NCBI RefSeq assembly: GCF_028898845.1
Contig: NZ_CP118574.1
Span: 2,852,001-2,916,000, forward strand
Length of the DNA stretch: 64,000 nt
Direction of reading: 5' to 3'
Source: Streptomyces sp. WZ-12
GTDB lineage: Bacteria > Actinomycetota > Actinomycetes > Streptomycetales > Streptomycetaceae
This document shows positions 25,599 through 35,819 of this stretch, one piece after another (within the stretch, counting starts at the first letter, position 1; the number at the start of each line of letters is the position of its first letter). The position numbers and the translations under genes were made by a program. A model generated the notes under the pieces. The model was not told the origin of the DNA and did no database searches. It saw only the letters and a program-made list of their open reading frames with translations.

Positions 25599-28500
25599 TC
25601 AGGCGCGCGGCTTCTCCCGCATCTCGTAGGTCGCGATGACGTCGTCGACCTTGATGTCGTTGAAGTTGCCGAGGTTGATACCGCCCTCGAACCCTTCGCG
25701 GATCTCGGTGACGTCGTCCTTGAAGCGACGCAGGCCGTCGATGTTGAGGTTCTCCGCGATGACCTTGCCGTCGCGGACCAGGCGGGCCTTGGTGTTCCGC
25801 CGGACCTCGCCGGAGCGGATGAGAACACCCGCGATGTTGCCCAGCTTGGACGACTTGAAGACCTCGCGGATCTCCGCCGTACCGAGCTCGACCTCCTCGT
25901 ACTCCGGCTTGAGCATGCCCTTGAGGGCCGCCTCGATCTCCTCGATCGCCTGGTAGATGACCGAGTAGTACCGGACGTCGACGCCCTCGCGCTCGGCCAT
26001 CTGCGTCGCGCGGCCCTCGGCCCGGACGTTGAAGCCGATGACGATCGCGTCGGAGCCGGACGCCAGGTTGATGTCGGACTCCGTGACCGCACCGACGCCG
26101 CGGTGCAGCACCCGGATGTCGACCTCTTCGCCGACGTCGAGCTGGAGCAGCGACGACTCCAGGGCCTCGACCGAACCGGACGCGTCGCCCTTGATGATGA
26201 GGTTGAGCTGCTGGACCTCGCCGGCCTTGAGCACCTTGTCCAGGTCCTCCAGGGACACCCGACGGGTGCGCTTGGCGAAGGCCGCGTTGCGCTCGCGCGC
26301 CGCGCGCTTCTCGGCGATCTGACGGGCCGTGCGGTCCTCGTCGACGACCAGGAAGTTGTCGCCGGCGCCCGGGACGTTGGTCAGACCCAGGACCAGGACG
26401 GGGGTCGACGGACCCGCTTCCTCGACGTGGTTGCCCTTGTCGTCGAGCATCGCGCGGACCCGGCCGTAGGCGTCGCCGACGACCATCGTCTCGCCGACGC
26501 GGAGGGTACCGCGCTGGACGAGGACGGTGGCCACGGCACCGCGACCGCGGTCGAGGTGGGCCTCGATCGCGATGCCCTGGGCGTCCTGGTCGGGGTTGGC
26601 CCGCAGGTCGAGGGCGGCGTCCGCGGTGAGGACGACGGCCTCAAGAAGCTGCTCGATGTTGGTGCCCTGGCGCGCGGAGATGTCGACGAACATGGTGTCG
26701 CCGCCGTACTCCTCGGCCACCAGGCCGTACTCGGTGAGCTGACCGCGCACCTTGGTCGGGTCGGCACCCTCGACGTCGATCTTGTTGACCGCGACCACGA
26801 TCGGCACGTCGGCCGCCTTGGCGTGGTTCAGCGCCTCGATCGTCTGCGGCATCACGCCGTCGTTGGCCGCCACCACGAGGATCGCGATGTCGGTCGACTT
26901 GGCACCGCGGGCACGCATGGCGGTGAACGCCTCGTGACCCGGGGTGTCGATGAAGGTGATGCGACGCTCTTCGTCGTTGACCTCGGTCGCGACCTGGTAG
27001 GCACCGATGTGCTGGGTGATGCCACCGGCCTCGCCCGCGACCACGTTGGTCTTGCGGATCGCGTCCAGCAGGCGGGTCTTACCGTGGTCGACGTGACCCA
27101 TGACGGTCACCACCGGCGGACGGGCCGCCAGCATCTCCTCGCCGCCCTCGTTCTCACCGAACTCGATGTCGAAGGACTCCAGGAGCTCGCGGTCCTCCTC
27201 CTCCGGGCTGACGATCTCGATGATGTAGTTCATCTCGTCGGCGAGGAGCTGGAGCGTCTCGTCGGAGACGGACTGGGTCGCGGTGACCATCTCGCCCAGG
27301 TTCAACATGACCTGGACCAGCGACGCCGGGTTGGCGTTGATCTTCTCCGCGAAGTCGGTCAGCGAGGCACCGCGCGAGAGGCGAACGGTCTGGCCGTTGC
27401 CGCGCGGCAGCATGATGCCGCCCACCGACGGGGCCTGCATGGCCTCGTACTCCTGGCGACGCTGCCGCTTCGACTTACGACCGCGACGCGCCGGACCGCC
27501 GGGACGACCGAACGCACCCTGCGTGCCACCACGGCCACCGGGACCACCCGGACGACCGCCGAAGCCCGGACGACCGCCGAAGCCGCCGCCACCACCGGGG
27601 GCGCCGCCACCGGGACGACCGGCGAAACCGCCGCCGCCACCCGGACGACCGCCACCGCCACCACCGGGACGACCGGCGAAACCGCCGCCGCCACCGGGAC
27701 GACCGCCACCGCCACCGGGACGACCGGCGCCACCGGGACGACCGCCGCCGCCACCGGGACCCGGACGCGGGCCGGCAGCCGGACGCTGCGGCATCATGCC
27801 CGGGTTCGGACGGTTACCGCCGCCGGGACGCGGGCCGGCGCCACCGGCCGCGCCACCCTGCGGGCGCGGCATGGCGCCGGGGGTCGGACGCGGGCCACCC
27901 TGACCCTGCGGACGGGGACCACCCTGGCCGCCGCCCTGCGGACGCGGGCCGGGCTGGCCGGGACGCGGGGCGCCACCGGGCCGCGGGGCCTGCGGACGGG
28001 CCATGCCCGTCGAACCACCGGACGTGAAGGGGTTGTTGCCCGGACGCGGACCGGACGGACGCGGCCCACCGGGACGCTGGCCCTGACCACCGGGACGCGG
28101 GGCGCGCTCGCCACGCTGCTGACCCTGGCCGGGGCCGCCCTGACGGCCACCGGGACGCGGACCCGGGGTGGCACCCGGGCGGGGGCCCGACTGCGCGGCG
28201 GGCGCCGGCGACGGCGGGGGGCCTGGAACTCCGGCTGCGCGGGCGCGGCCGGGCCGGGCTTGGGCGCCGCGGGCGGGCCGGGGGGGTCGGCCGCGGCCCG
28301 GGGTGGGGCCGGCGGCGGGCTGCTTGGGGGCCGCGCGGGGGCAGCCGGTTCCGCGGGGGCGGCGGGTGCCTCCGGGGCGGCCGGGGCCGCGGGGCCCGGC
28401 TTGGGGGCGCCCGGCTTCGGGGCAGCCGGACGGGCCGCCTGCACCGGAGAGGGCGCGGACGGCTTCGCGGGGGCCGACTTGCGCGGCGCCGCGGGCTTAC

Positions 28501-28681
28501 CGGCGGAACGGCCGCCGCCGCTGCCCGCCTGGAAAGCGTCGGTCAGCTTGCGAACAACCGGCGCCTCGATCGTCGAGGACGCCGAACGGACGAATTCACC
28601 AAGTTCTTGGAGCTTGGCCATGACGACCTTGCTCTCAACGCCGAACTCCTTGGCGAGTTCGTAAACCCGGACCTTAGCCAC
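25599..28681 (-). CDS. infB: translation initiation factor IF-2, frameshifted in this sequence
   Basis: IF-2 is the GTPase that brings fMet-tRNA to the 30S subunit. The N-terminus ([14 protein letters not shown] at 28681) and the GTPase part (G1 [10 protein letters not shown], then DTPGHEAF and NKID) lie in different frames. The N-terminal frame is sensible to about 28222 (PEFQAP) and then turns Arg/Val-rich. The downstream frame resumes there with PAAQSG. A run of six C (minus strand, 28216-28221) is the junction. One added C restores a single frame of about 1027 residues, close to the usual Streptomyces length. Between lies a long Gly/Pro/Arg-rich linker. The gene is essential, so a sequencing or assembly error in the homopolymer is the likely cause. 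Confidence 0.93.
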
Positions 28682-28731
28682 TTCGCTCCTTCTAGGTCCG
28701 GGGTGTCCACCGGACCGTCGCTACTTCATGG

Positions 28732-28764
28732 GCGTACTCATCGCGTACTCATCGAGTGCTCATC
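28732..28764 (-). repeat. three 11-bp direct repeats in infB leader
   Basis: Reading the plus strand, GCGTACTCATC occurs twice in tandem, followed by GAGTGCTCATC, 51-83 bases before the infB start. It could be a protein-binding site or a leader element. Confidence 0.5.
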
Positions 28765-28802
28765 GCAATCTCGACCTACTTCCGACTCGCGAGGTACCTG
28801 AC

Positions 28803-28820
28803 CGCACGGTTTTCCGTGCG
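28803..28820 (-). terminator. small hairpin between ylxR and infB
   Basis: A 7-bp stem CGCACGG/CCGTGCG has a TTTT loop, 40 bases after the ylxR stop. It is weak and more likely a pausing or processing site than a full stop within the operon. Confidence 0.35.
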
Positions 28821-28860
28821 CTGTGCATTTCCTGCTGTGCCTTATTGCCATCGCGGCTGC

Positions 28861-29139
28861 TCAACGCGCGCCCCCTTCGATGAACCGGCGCAACTCCGCC
28901 GTCTCGAACGGGCCACGGCCCCGGTAGGCCCGGGGGAACGCCCGGCGGCGAACCGCCAGGTCGAGGCAGACCAGTGTCCGGTGCACATAAGCACCCCGGC
29001 CGGGCAGCGTACCGCGAGGATCGGGGACGCACTCGCCCTCGATCACCACGATGCGCAGCAAATCGCCCTTGGCCACTCGCTCCCGGCACCCCAGACACGT
29101 GCGCTCAGGGCATGCGCGCGCATGCGTCCGGCCAGACAC
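28861..29139 (-). CDS. ylxR: YlxR family protein (DUF448)
   Basis: The 92-residue protein has the YlxR signature CLGCRERVAKGDLLRIV, the glycine-rich GRGAYVHRTLVCLDLAVRR and a final helix. The family binds RNA (and has been linked to RNase P regulation) and lies between nusA and infB in most Gram-positives, as here. Two Cys at the N-terminus may bind a metal. Confidence 0.95.
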   Translation of the reverse strand: MSGRTHARACPERTCLGCRERVAKGDLLRIVVIEGECVPDPRGTLPGRGAYVHRTLVCLDLAVRRRAFPRAYRGRGPFETAELRRFIEGGAR

Positions 29140-29272
29140 CGCTTAAGTCTACCTCCCCACAGCGGCTCCACCCCGATGGGGTAAAGCCCGATCCCTACTC
29201 AAGAATTCCCCGCGGGGCGGTGCGGCACCACTCTTTTTCGTCCGCCTCCGCCCCGCGCGCTGCCCGGTGGGC

Positions 29273-30268
29273 TCAGCCCTGCTCCGCCGCCGTGTGCTCG
29301 GTGTCCGGACGGATGTCGATCCGCCAGCCGGTGAGCCGGGCCGCGAGCCGGGCGTTCTGGCCTTCCTTGCCGATGGCCAGCGACAACTGGTAGTCGGGAA
29401 CCGTCACCCGCGCCGAGCGCGCGTTGAGGTCCACCACCTCGACCTTGCTGACCCGGGCCGGCGACAGCGCGTTCGCCACCAGCTCGGCCGGGTCGTCGGA
29501 CCAGTCCACGATGTCGATCTTCTCGCCGTTGAGCTCGGCCATCACGGCCCGCACCCGGCCGCCCATCGGGCCGATGCAAGCGCCCTTGGCGTTCAGCCCG
29601 GAGCGCGTCGACCGCACCGCGATCTTCGTCCGGTGCCCGGCCTCCCGCGCGATGGCGGCGATCTCCACGGACCCGTCCGCGATCTCCGGCACCTCCATGG
29701 CGAACAGCTTCTTCACCAGGTTGGGGTGGGTGCGCGACAGGGTGACCGAGGGACCGCGGACGCCCTTGACGACGCGGACCACGTACGACCGCAGCCGCGT
29801 GCCGTGCGTGTACTCCTCGCCCGGGACCTGCTCCTGCACCGGCAGGATGGCCTCCAGCCGGCCGATGTCGACCAGGACGTTCTTGGGGTCCTTGCCCTGC
29901 TGGACGACACCGGTGACGACATCGCCCTCACGCCCGGCGTACTCGCCGAACGTGATCTCCTCCTCGGCGTCCCGCAGCCGCTGCAGGATGACCTGCTTGG
30001 CGGTGGTCGCCGCGATCCGCCCGAAGCCGGACGGGGTGTCGTCGAACTCGCGCGGCTCGGCACCCTCCTCCAGGTCTTCCGGGTCCTCCTTCGCCCACAC
30101 CGTCACGTGCCCGGTGTTGCGGTTCAGCTCCACCCGCGCCCGGCGGCGGCTGCCCTCGGTGCGGTGGTACGCAATGAGGAGGGCCGACTCGATCGCCTCG
30201 ACCAGCAGGTCGAACGAGATCTCCTTCTCCCGCACCAGACCCCGCAGGGCACTCATGTCGATGTCCAC
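29273..30268 (-). CDS. nusA: transcription termination/antitermination factor NusA
   Basis: The 331-residue protein binds RNA polymerase and nascent RNA to control pausing and termination. The N-terminal domain starts [18 protein letters not shown]. The S1 domain follows (about 105-180), then two KH domains including [24 protein letters not shown] and [17 protein letters not shown]. There is no C-terminal acidic repeat extension, as usual in actinobacteria. It starts two bases after the rimP stop. Confidence 0.97.
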   Translation of the reverse strand: MDIDMSALRGLVREKEISFDLLVEAIESALLIAYHRTEGSRRRARVELNRNTGHVTVWAKEDPEDLEEGAEPREFDDTPSGFGRIAATTAKQVILQRLRDAEEEITFGEYAGREGDVVTGVVQQGKDPKNVLVDIGRLEAILPVQEQVPGEEYTHGTRLRSYVVRVVKGVRGPSVTLSRTHPNLVKKLFAMEVPEIADGSVEIAAIAREAGHRTKIAVRSTRSGLNAKGACIGPMGGRVRAVMAELNGEKIDIVDWSDDPAELVANALSPARVSKVEVVDLNARSARVTVPDYQLSLAIGKEGQNARLAARLTGWRIDIRPDTEHTAAEQG

Positions 30269-30270
30269 GG

Positions 30271-30834
30271 CTACGCCTCCTCCTTGTTCTCGTCGATCTT
30301 CTCGTCCTGCTGCGTGTTCTTCTCGTCCTGCGGCGCTTCGTCCTTGGCAGGTCGCGCGGACTTGGGGTTGAACTCCAACTCGATCCGCGCCTTGGCGATC
30401 TCCTCGAACGCGACCCGGCGCCCGGTCGGCTTCCGCCCCTTGACGCCCGGCATCTCAAGATCCAGGCCGGTGTCGTCCATGGCGATGATCCGTGCCACCA
30501 GGTCGCCGCCGTCGTGGAGACGGACCTTGATCAGTCGGCCGACGGCGCGGCGGTAGTGCCGCGGCTCGGTCAGCGGCCGGTCGGCGCCCGGCGAGGACAC
30601 CTCAAGGGTGTACGGGGCGCCGCCCATGGCGTCGGTGTCGTCCAGGACCTGCGACGCCTCGCGGCTCAGCTCGGCGCACTCGTCCAACTGGACGCCCTCA
30701 TCGGAATCGACCACGATCCTCAGCACCCGGCTCTTGCCGGCCGGTGTCACCTCGATCTCTTCCAGATCCAGGTCTCGCGCGGCGACGAGCGGTTCAAGCA
30801 GTCCGCGCAGCCTCTCGCTCTGGGTGGTGCTCAT
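30271..30834 (-). CDS. rimP: ribosome maturation factor RimP
   Basis: The 187-residue protein is required for 30S assembly. Conserved blocks are [30 protein letters not shown] and the C-terminal SH3-like strand region. The last about 35 residues form a Lys/Asp/Glu-rich tail absent from shorter homologues. First gene of the rimP-nusA-ylxR-infB block; its promoter must lie in the 118 bases shared with the divergent lipoprotein gene. Confidence 0.96.
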   Translation of the reverse strand: MSTTQSERLRGLLEPLVAARDLDLEEIEVTPAGKSRVLRIVVDSDEGVQLDECAELSREASQVLDDTDAMGGAPYTLEVSSPGADRPLTEPRHYRRAVGRLIKVRLHDGGDLVARIIAMDDTGLDLEMPGVKGRKPTGRRVAFEEIAKARIELEFNPKSARPAKDEAPQDEKNTQQDEKIDENKEEA

Positions 30835-30952
30835 CCGGGTGACTCCTCGGCCGCGTGTGCTGTTGTGGGTAGGTCGCGTGTCGGGTCAAAGCCTATCGGT
30901 TCCGGCGGGGTACTGACGATTCGGTGGGCGGGCACGGATACCCTCGCCTGCG

Positions 30953-31483
30953 GTGATCACTACGGAAGACCCCGGGAAGTGCAACGTGCCGAAAGTGGCG
31001 CTCACACGCAGAACGACCCTGCTGGCCGGCGCCGCCCTGGGAGGTGCGGCACTGCTCTCCGGATGCGCCGCCGACGCCGGTCCCGACCCCCGCGCCGCCG
31101 AACGCTCCGCGGCCGCCGAACGCCTGCGCACACGGGCCGCACGCGACAGCGCAACGCTCCTCGCCCGCTACGACGCGACGCTCTCGGCACACCCCGCCCT
31201 GGCCCCCCGCCTGCGTCCCCTGCGCGCCGAAGTCGCCCGCCACACCGAGGCGTTCACGCCCAAGGCCGCCTCCCCCGCCCCGGGCGGCACCCCCCGCGTC
31301 CCCGCCGACGAACGCGAAGCCCGCACCGCCCTGGCCGACGCGGAACGCACCCTCGCCGACACCCGCACCACGGCCCTGCTCTCCGCACCCCCCGAACTGG
31401 CCCGCCTCCTGGCCTCGGTAGCCGCCGCCGGCGCGGCCCACGCCTACCTCCTGGCGCAGGAAGGCCAACCCGGTTCGCGTTGA
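30953..31483 (+). CDS. Tat-type lipoprotein, function unknown
   Basis: The reading frame begins at GTG 30953, though an internal GTG at 30989 (VPKVALTRRTTLLAG) is also plausible. A twin-arginine motif LTRRTTLLAGAALGG is followed by the lipobox LSGC, predicting a Tat-exported lipoprotein. The mature 130 residues are Ala/Arg/Leu-rich and helical, with no named domain. It is followed on the same strand by the DUF4439 gene, a neighbour pairing that suggests a shared envelope function. Confidence 0.75.
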   Translation: MITTEDPGKCNVPKVALTRRTTLLAGAALGGAALLSGCAADAGPDPRAAERSAAAERLRTRAARDSATLLARYDATLSAHPALAPRLRPLRAEVARHTEAFTPKAASPAPGGTPRVPADEREARTALADAERTLADTRTTALLSAPPELARLLASVAAAGAAHAYLLAQEGQPGSR

Positions 31484-31678
31484 CCGACGACAACAGCCGC
31501 ACCCGGCAACGCACACCAGGGAACCCGTTCGTCTGCCGACCGGCGCCGCAATGACGGGTCAGCCGCTCGCGGCGCCGGGTCGGAGGGGATGCCCCGGAGT
31601 ACGCCCGCGGGATCCGGAGCACACACCCGGGCCTTTCTCACCTGACCGACCAGAAGCGCCCGCACCGCGGGGGCACCT

Positions 31679-31695
31679 CCCGGCCGAAGGCCGGG
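31679..31695 (+). terminator. small hairpin before DUF4439 gene
   Basis: A CCCGGCC/GGCCGGG stem has a GAA loop, about 200 bases after the lipoprotein stop. No T tract is present. Confidence 0.35.
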
Positions 31696-31744
31696 GCCCG
31701 TAGGCGAAGCGACGCCAGCCACCCACCACCGAGAGAGAACCACG

Positions 31745-32239
31745 ATGGCGACGACCACGAGCAACGACGCGCCACGCGAGGAACTGGGCGCGACCCAGGC
31801 CGCGTTGGCGGCCGAACACGCCGCCGTCTACGGCTACGGCGTGGTCGGCGGCCGGATCGGAACCGACCGCCGCCCCGAGGCGCAGAGCGCGTACGACGCG
31901 CACCGCGCCCGCCGCGACGCCCTGAGCCGCACCGTACGGGACCTCGGCGGAGCCCCCCAAGCGGCGGCCGCCGCCTACGAGTTGCCGTTCCCGGTGCCGG
32001 ACGCGGCCGCCGCCGCGCGCCTGGCGGCGGAGCTGGAGGACCGGGTGGCGGCCGTCTACGCGGACCTGGTGCGGGCCGCCGGCGGCCCGCACCGCAAGGA
32101 CGCCGCGGCCGCGCTCCGCGAGGCGGCGGTGCGCGCGGTGAGGTGGCGCGGCAGCGGCGTAGCCTTCCCTGGGCTCGTGGAACGGGCCGCGGCACCCGCC
32201 CCGTCGGGCGCCGCGAGCGCCCCCGCCGACGCGCTGTAG
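31745..32239 (+). CDS. ferritin-like DUF4439 protein
   Basis: The 164-residue helical protein matches DUF4439: an N-terminal helix LGATQAALAAEHAAVYGYGVVGGRI, an ARRDAL helix, then ELPFPVPDAAAAARLAAELEDRVAAVYADLV. The family has a ferritin-like four-helix fold. Only some of the usual metal-ligand Glu/His residues are visible (E-H in the first helix), so iron binding is uncertain. It has no signal peptide. Confidence 0.88.
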   Translation: MATTTSNDAPREELGATQAALAAEHAAVYGYGVVGGRIGTDRRPEAQSAYDAHRARRDALSRTVRDLGGAPQAAAAAYELPFPVPDAAAAARLAAELEDRVAAVYADLVRAAGGPHRKDAAAALREAAVRAVRWRGSGVAFPGLVERAAAPAPSGAASAPADAL

Positions 32240-32323
32240 GCGCACCAACGCGCCGCGACCGCGACGCCCGACGAACGACCGGCCGCCCGGCGGTCACTTC
32301 CCCACACAAAGGACAGCTCAGGC

Positions 32324-33232
32324 ATGGCAACGGCACCCATCGAACCCCCGCAGAGGCTGCGGAGTGCGCTCGGCGGCGATCAGGAGGGTCCCGTAGGGGC
32401 CTGGCTGGCGGCGCTCCCGGCGCTGGTTCAGGAGCGGCTGGAGGCATGGCGGCTGACCTTGGAGCGGGTGCACGCACCGGGCGGCCGCAGCAGCCTGGTG
32501 GCGTTGGTGCGGCAGGAGGACGGGACCCCGGCGGCGTTGAAGTTCCCGGTGCCGGGCTCGGCCGCCGCGCAGGAGGCGGCGGCGTTGCGGGTGTGGGACG
32601 GCTGGGGCGCGGTACGACTGCTGCGGGCCGACGAGGCGAGCGGTGCGCTGCTGCTGGAGCGGTTGCAGGGGTCGGTGTCGCTGCGGTCACTGCCGGAGGC
32701 CAAGGCGCTGCTGGAGGCGGCCGGCACGGTGCGCCGACTGTGGGTGGCACCGCCGCCGGGGCATCCGTTCGCGACGGTGGCGGAGCGGACCGCGCAGGAC
32801 GCCGAGCGACTGCCGGCGGCCGCGGCGGCGACCGACGCCGGCCCGTTGGTGGACGAGGCGCTGGAGTTGGGCCGGTCGCTGCCGGGCGGGGCCGCGGAGA
32901 AGTACCTCCTGCACGGCGCGTTCCGGCAGGGGAAGGTGCTGGCCGGGGAGCGGGCGCCGTGGCTGACGGTGGGCCCGTCGCCGCTGGTCGGCGAGCGGGC
33001 GTACGACCTGGCGCGGCTGGTGCTGGACCGCTTCGAGGACCTGCTGGCCGGTTCGGGGGCGGCCGCGGTGGCGCGGCGGCGGGTGGCGAAGCTGGCCGAC
33101 TCGCTGGAGGTGGACCGGGAGCGGCTGCGCGACTGGACCCTGTACCGGGCGGTGCGCGCGGGCGTCCGGGAGTCGGTGACGGGCGACCGTCGGCGCGGCG
33201 AGTCGCTGCTGGAGTTCGCGGCGTACCTGTAG
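32324..33232 (+). CDS. aminoglycoside-kinase-fold protein, probable pseudokinase
   Basis: The 302-residue protein follows the streptomycin 6-kinase/hydroxyurea kinase family (APH_6_hur) fold. An LKFPVPGSAAAQEAAALRVW segment holds the ATP-site Lys, and LLLERLQG follows. The catalytic region then reads LLHGAFRQGKVLAGERAPWLTVGPSPLVGERAYDLA. The family has HGD..xxN and IDPKPLVGD there. The catalytic Asp is Ala, the metal-binding Asn is Lys and the DFG-type Asp is Gly, so phosphotransfer is very unlikely. It probably acts as a binding or regulatory protein. It lies convergent with proS. Confidence 0.8.
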   Translation: MATAPIEPPQRLRSALGGDQEGPVGAWLAALPALVQERLEAWRLTLERVHAPGGRSSLVALVRQEDGTPAALKFPVPGSAAAQEAAALRVWDGWGAVRLLRADEASGALLLERLQGSVSLRSLPEAKALLEAAGTVRRLWVAPPPGHPFATVAERTAQDAERLPAAAAATDAGPLVDEALELGRSLPGGAAEKYLLHGAFRQGKVLAGERAPWLTVGPSPLVGERAYDLARLVLDRFEDLLAGSGAAAVARRRVAKLADSLEVDRERLRDWTLYRAVRAGVRESVTGDRRRGESLLEFAAYL

Positions 33233-33273
33233 CCGGGACGGCATCCGGGAGCCGCGGGGCGCGTCCGGAACGG

Positions 33274-33311
33274 GAACGGGCCGGCGGGGCGGATGCCCGG
33301 CCGGCCCGTTC
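33274..33311. terminator. bidirectional terminator between pseudokinase and proS
   Basis: A 12-bp perfect stem (33274-33285 with 33300-33311) has a GC-rich loop that can pair further. Confidence 0.85.
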
Positions 33312-33322
33312 GCCGCGTGCGG

Positions 33323-35026
33323 TTATGCGCTGAGGCGGGCGACGGCCTCGGCGACCGTCAGCTCCTCACGCTCGCCGGTGCGACGGTCCTTGACCTCGAC
33401 GATGCCCTCGCCGGCGCGGCGGCCGGCGACGACGATGGTCGGCACGCCGATCAGCTCGGCGTCGGTGAACTTCACGCCGGGCGAGACGCCGGGACGGTCG
33501 TCGACCAGCACCCGCAGCCCGGCGGCGCCGAGCTGCTCGCCGATCTCCAGGGCGAGTTCGGTCTGCTTGGCCTTGCCGGCGGCGACGACGTGGACGTCGG
33601 CGGGGGCCACCTCGCGCGGCCAGCACAGGCCCTGCTCGTCGGCGTGCTGCTCGGCGAGCGCGGCGACGGCGCGGGAGACGCCGATGCCGTACGAGCCCAT
33701 GGTCACCCGGACCGGCTTGCCGTTCTGGCCGAGCACGTCGAGCTGGAAGGCATCGGCGTACTTGCGGCCGAGCTGGAAGATGTGGCCGATCTCGATGGCA
33801 CGGTCCAGCTTGAGGCCGGTGCCGCACTTCGGGCAGGGGTCGCCCTCCTGCACCACGACGACGTCGACGTACTCCTCGACCTCGAAGTCACGGCCGGCGA
33901 CGACGTGCTTGGCGTGCACGCCCTCCTTGTTGGCGCCGGTGATCCAGGAGGTGCCGGGGGCCACGCGCGGGTCGGCGAGGTACTTCACCTTCTCCAGGCC
34001 CTGCGGGCCGACGTAGCCGCGGACCAGGTCCGCGCGGCCCACGAAGTCCTCGGCGGTCACCAACTCGACGGCGGCCGGCGCGAAGTGCGCCTCGACCTTG
34101 TCCATGTCGACCTCGCGGTCGCCGGGGACGCCCACCGCCACGATCTCGCCGTCGACCTTCACCAGGAGGTTCTTCAGGGTGGCGGAGGCCGGCACGCCGA
34201 GGTGCGCGGCGAGCGTCTCGATGGTGGGGGTGTCCGGGGTCGGGACCTCCTCCAGCGCGGGCGCGTCGGCCGCGTCCACCGGCTTCAGGACGTAGTTGAT
34301 CGCCTCGGTGTTGGCGGCGTAGTCGCACTTCGGGCAGTCGGCGAAGGTGTCCTCGCCGGCCGCGGCGGGGGCCAGGAACTCCTCGGACTTGGAGCCGCCC
34401 ATGGCGCCGGCGATGGCGGAGCAGATGCGGTAGTCCAGGCCGAGGCGCTCGAAGATCCGCTGGTAGGCGGCGCGGTGCAGGGCGTACGCCTCGTCCAGGC
34501 CCTCGTCGGCGGCGTCGAAGGAGTAGGAGTCCTTCATCTGGAACTCGCGGCCGCGCAGGATGCCGGCGCGCGGGCGGGCCTCGTCGCGGTACTTGGTCTG
34601 GATCTGGTAGAGGATCACCGGCAGGTCCTTGTAGGACGTGCACTGGTCCTTCACCAGCTGCGTGAAGATCTCCTCGTGGGTGGGGCCGAGGAGGTAGTCA
34701 CCGCCCCGGCGGTCCTTCAGGCGGAACAGTTCGGCGCCGTACTCCTCCCAGCGGCCGGTGGCCTCGTAGGGCTCCTTGGGCAGCAGGGCCGGCAGCAGGA
34801 CCTCCTGGCCGCCGATGGCGTCCATCTCCTCGCGCACGATCCGCTCGACGTTGGCGAGGACCTTCTTGCCGAGCGGCAGCCAGGACCAGACACCGGCGGC
34901 GGTGCGGCGCACATAGCCGGCGCGCACCAGGAGCTTGTGGCTGAGCACCTCGGCGTCGGCCGGGTCGTCGCGCAGTGTCTTGATCATCAAGCGGGACATG
35001 CGCTGGACCTGTGCGGCGTTGGCCAT
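33323..35026 (-). CDS. proS: prolyl-tRNA synthetase, bacterial type
   Basis: The class II synthetase charges tRNA-Pro. The 567-residue protein has the motifs [16 protein letters not shown] and [17 protein letters not shown]. The INS-type editing insertion between motifs 2 and 3 (about residues 220-380) identifies the bacterial ProS form, which clears mischarged Ala-tRNA. The C-terminal anticodon-binding domain carries [21 protein letters not shown]. Confidence 0.98.
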   Translation of the reverse strand: MANAAQVQRMSRLMIKTLRDDPADAEVLSHKLLVRAGYVRRTAAGVWSWLPLGKKVLANVERIVREEMDAIGGQEVLLPALLPKEPYEATGRWEEYGAELFRLKDRRGGDYLLGPTHEEIFTQLVKDQCTSYKDLPVILYQIQTKYRDEARPRAGILRGREFQMKDSYSFDAADEGLDEAYALHRAAYQRIFERLGLDYRICSAIAGAMGGSKSEEFLAPAAAGEDTFADCPKCDYAANTEAINYVLKPVDAADAPALEEVPTPDTPTIETLAAHLGVPASATLKNLLVKVDGEIVAVGVPGDREVDMDKVEAHFAPAAVELVTAEDFVGRADLVRGYVGPQGLEKVKYLADPRVAPGTSWITGANKEGVHAKHVVAGRDFEVEEYVDVVVVQEGDPCPKCGTGLKLDRAIEIGHIFQLGRKYADAFQLDVLGQNGKPVRVTMGSYGIGVSRAVAALAEQHADEQGLCWPREVAPADVHVVAAGKAKQTELALEIGEQLGAAGLRVLVDDRPGVSPGVKFTDAELIGVPTIVVAGRRAGEGIVEVKDRRTGEREELTVAEAVARLSA

Positions 35027-35258
35027 GGGAGTTTCTCCTGCGTAAGAAAGGTGACTCCCTGGAGGTTAGCTGGCGGGGTGTGTCGCATGGAAATGCGTGT
35101 CCGCGGCGCCGGGCTGGCTGCCCGCGTTGTCGACTGTCCCGCCGCGGGAGTTGCGAGTTGCTCTTCTGCACCCGCGGCGCGGAGCCGCTGCGCGGGGCTG
35201 TCGGGGTGCGGTGGGAGTCGGGTTGGTGGGGGCTCGCGTTCGTGGGGTGGTGCGCGGG

Positions 35259-35795
35259 TTACGGGCGCTTCAGGGGGAGAGGGGCGCCCATGACCGCGTA
35301 GGGGGTGGGGGCGCTGGGGAAGAGGACGCGGCGGGCGATGTCGTGGTAGCCGAGGGAGCGGTAGAGACCGCGGGCGGGGCTCTCGGTGTCGATCGCGGAG
35401 AGGATGCTGCGGGGTTCGGCGGCGGCGTCGGTGATGCGGGTGATCAGGGAGCGGCCGATGCCGTGGCTCTGGTAGGCGGGGTGGACGTGCAGCTCGGTGA
35501 TGACGAAGGAGTCGTCGAGCCAGTGGTCCAGGCCCTGGCAGCGCAGATAGGGCTCGACGACGGTGGACCACCAGTGGGTGCGGTCGTTGGGCATCCCGTA
35601 GACGAATCCGACGAGGCGGCCGGCGGGGGTGGTGGCGCCGAGGGCACGGGCGCCGCGGCAGCCGAGGTGGCGCAGCACGATGTGGCGGCGGACGGCGATC
35701 TCGTCGTCGGTGAGGCCGAAGGCGAGGGCTTGCACGGCGAGCGCGTCATCCACGCGGGCAGCGAGATCCAGGGGGCCGACCGCGACGTCATCCAT
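35259..35795 (-). CDS. GNAT family N-acetyltransferase
   Basis: From the ATG at 35795 the protein has 178 residues. The acetyl-CoA loop is seen as ITELHVHPAYQSHGIGRSLI (R/Q-x-x-G-x-G/A type), followed by the helix and a C-terminal ARGLYRSLGYHD typical of the fold. The substrate is unknown. It lies 24 bases downstream of another GNAT gene and is likely co-transcribed. Confidence 0.88.
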   Translation of the reverse strand: MDDVAVGPLDLAARVDDALAVQALAFGLTDDEIAVRRHIVLRHLGCRGARALGATTPAGRLVGFVYGMPNDRTHWWSTVVEPYLRCQGLDHWLDDSFVITELHVHPAYQSHGIGRSLITRITDAAAEPRSILSAIDTESPARGLYRSLGYHDIARRVLFPSAPTPYAVMGAPLPLKRP

Positions 35796-35819
35796 GCTCG
35801 GAGCGTACAAGGCGACGGC

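Noticed and set aside
27480..28010. GC-rich short repeats (CACCGGGACGACC-type) as a possible CRISPR or minisatellite
   Set aside because: They encode the Gly/Pro/Arg linker of IF-2; no spacers and no regular unit length.
26103..28664. 853-codon plus-strand frame opposite infB
   Set aside because: Composition (Thr/Gly/Arg/Ala repeats, then His/Asp/Val runs) is the complement of infB; infB itself is unmistakable.
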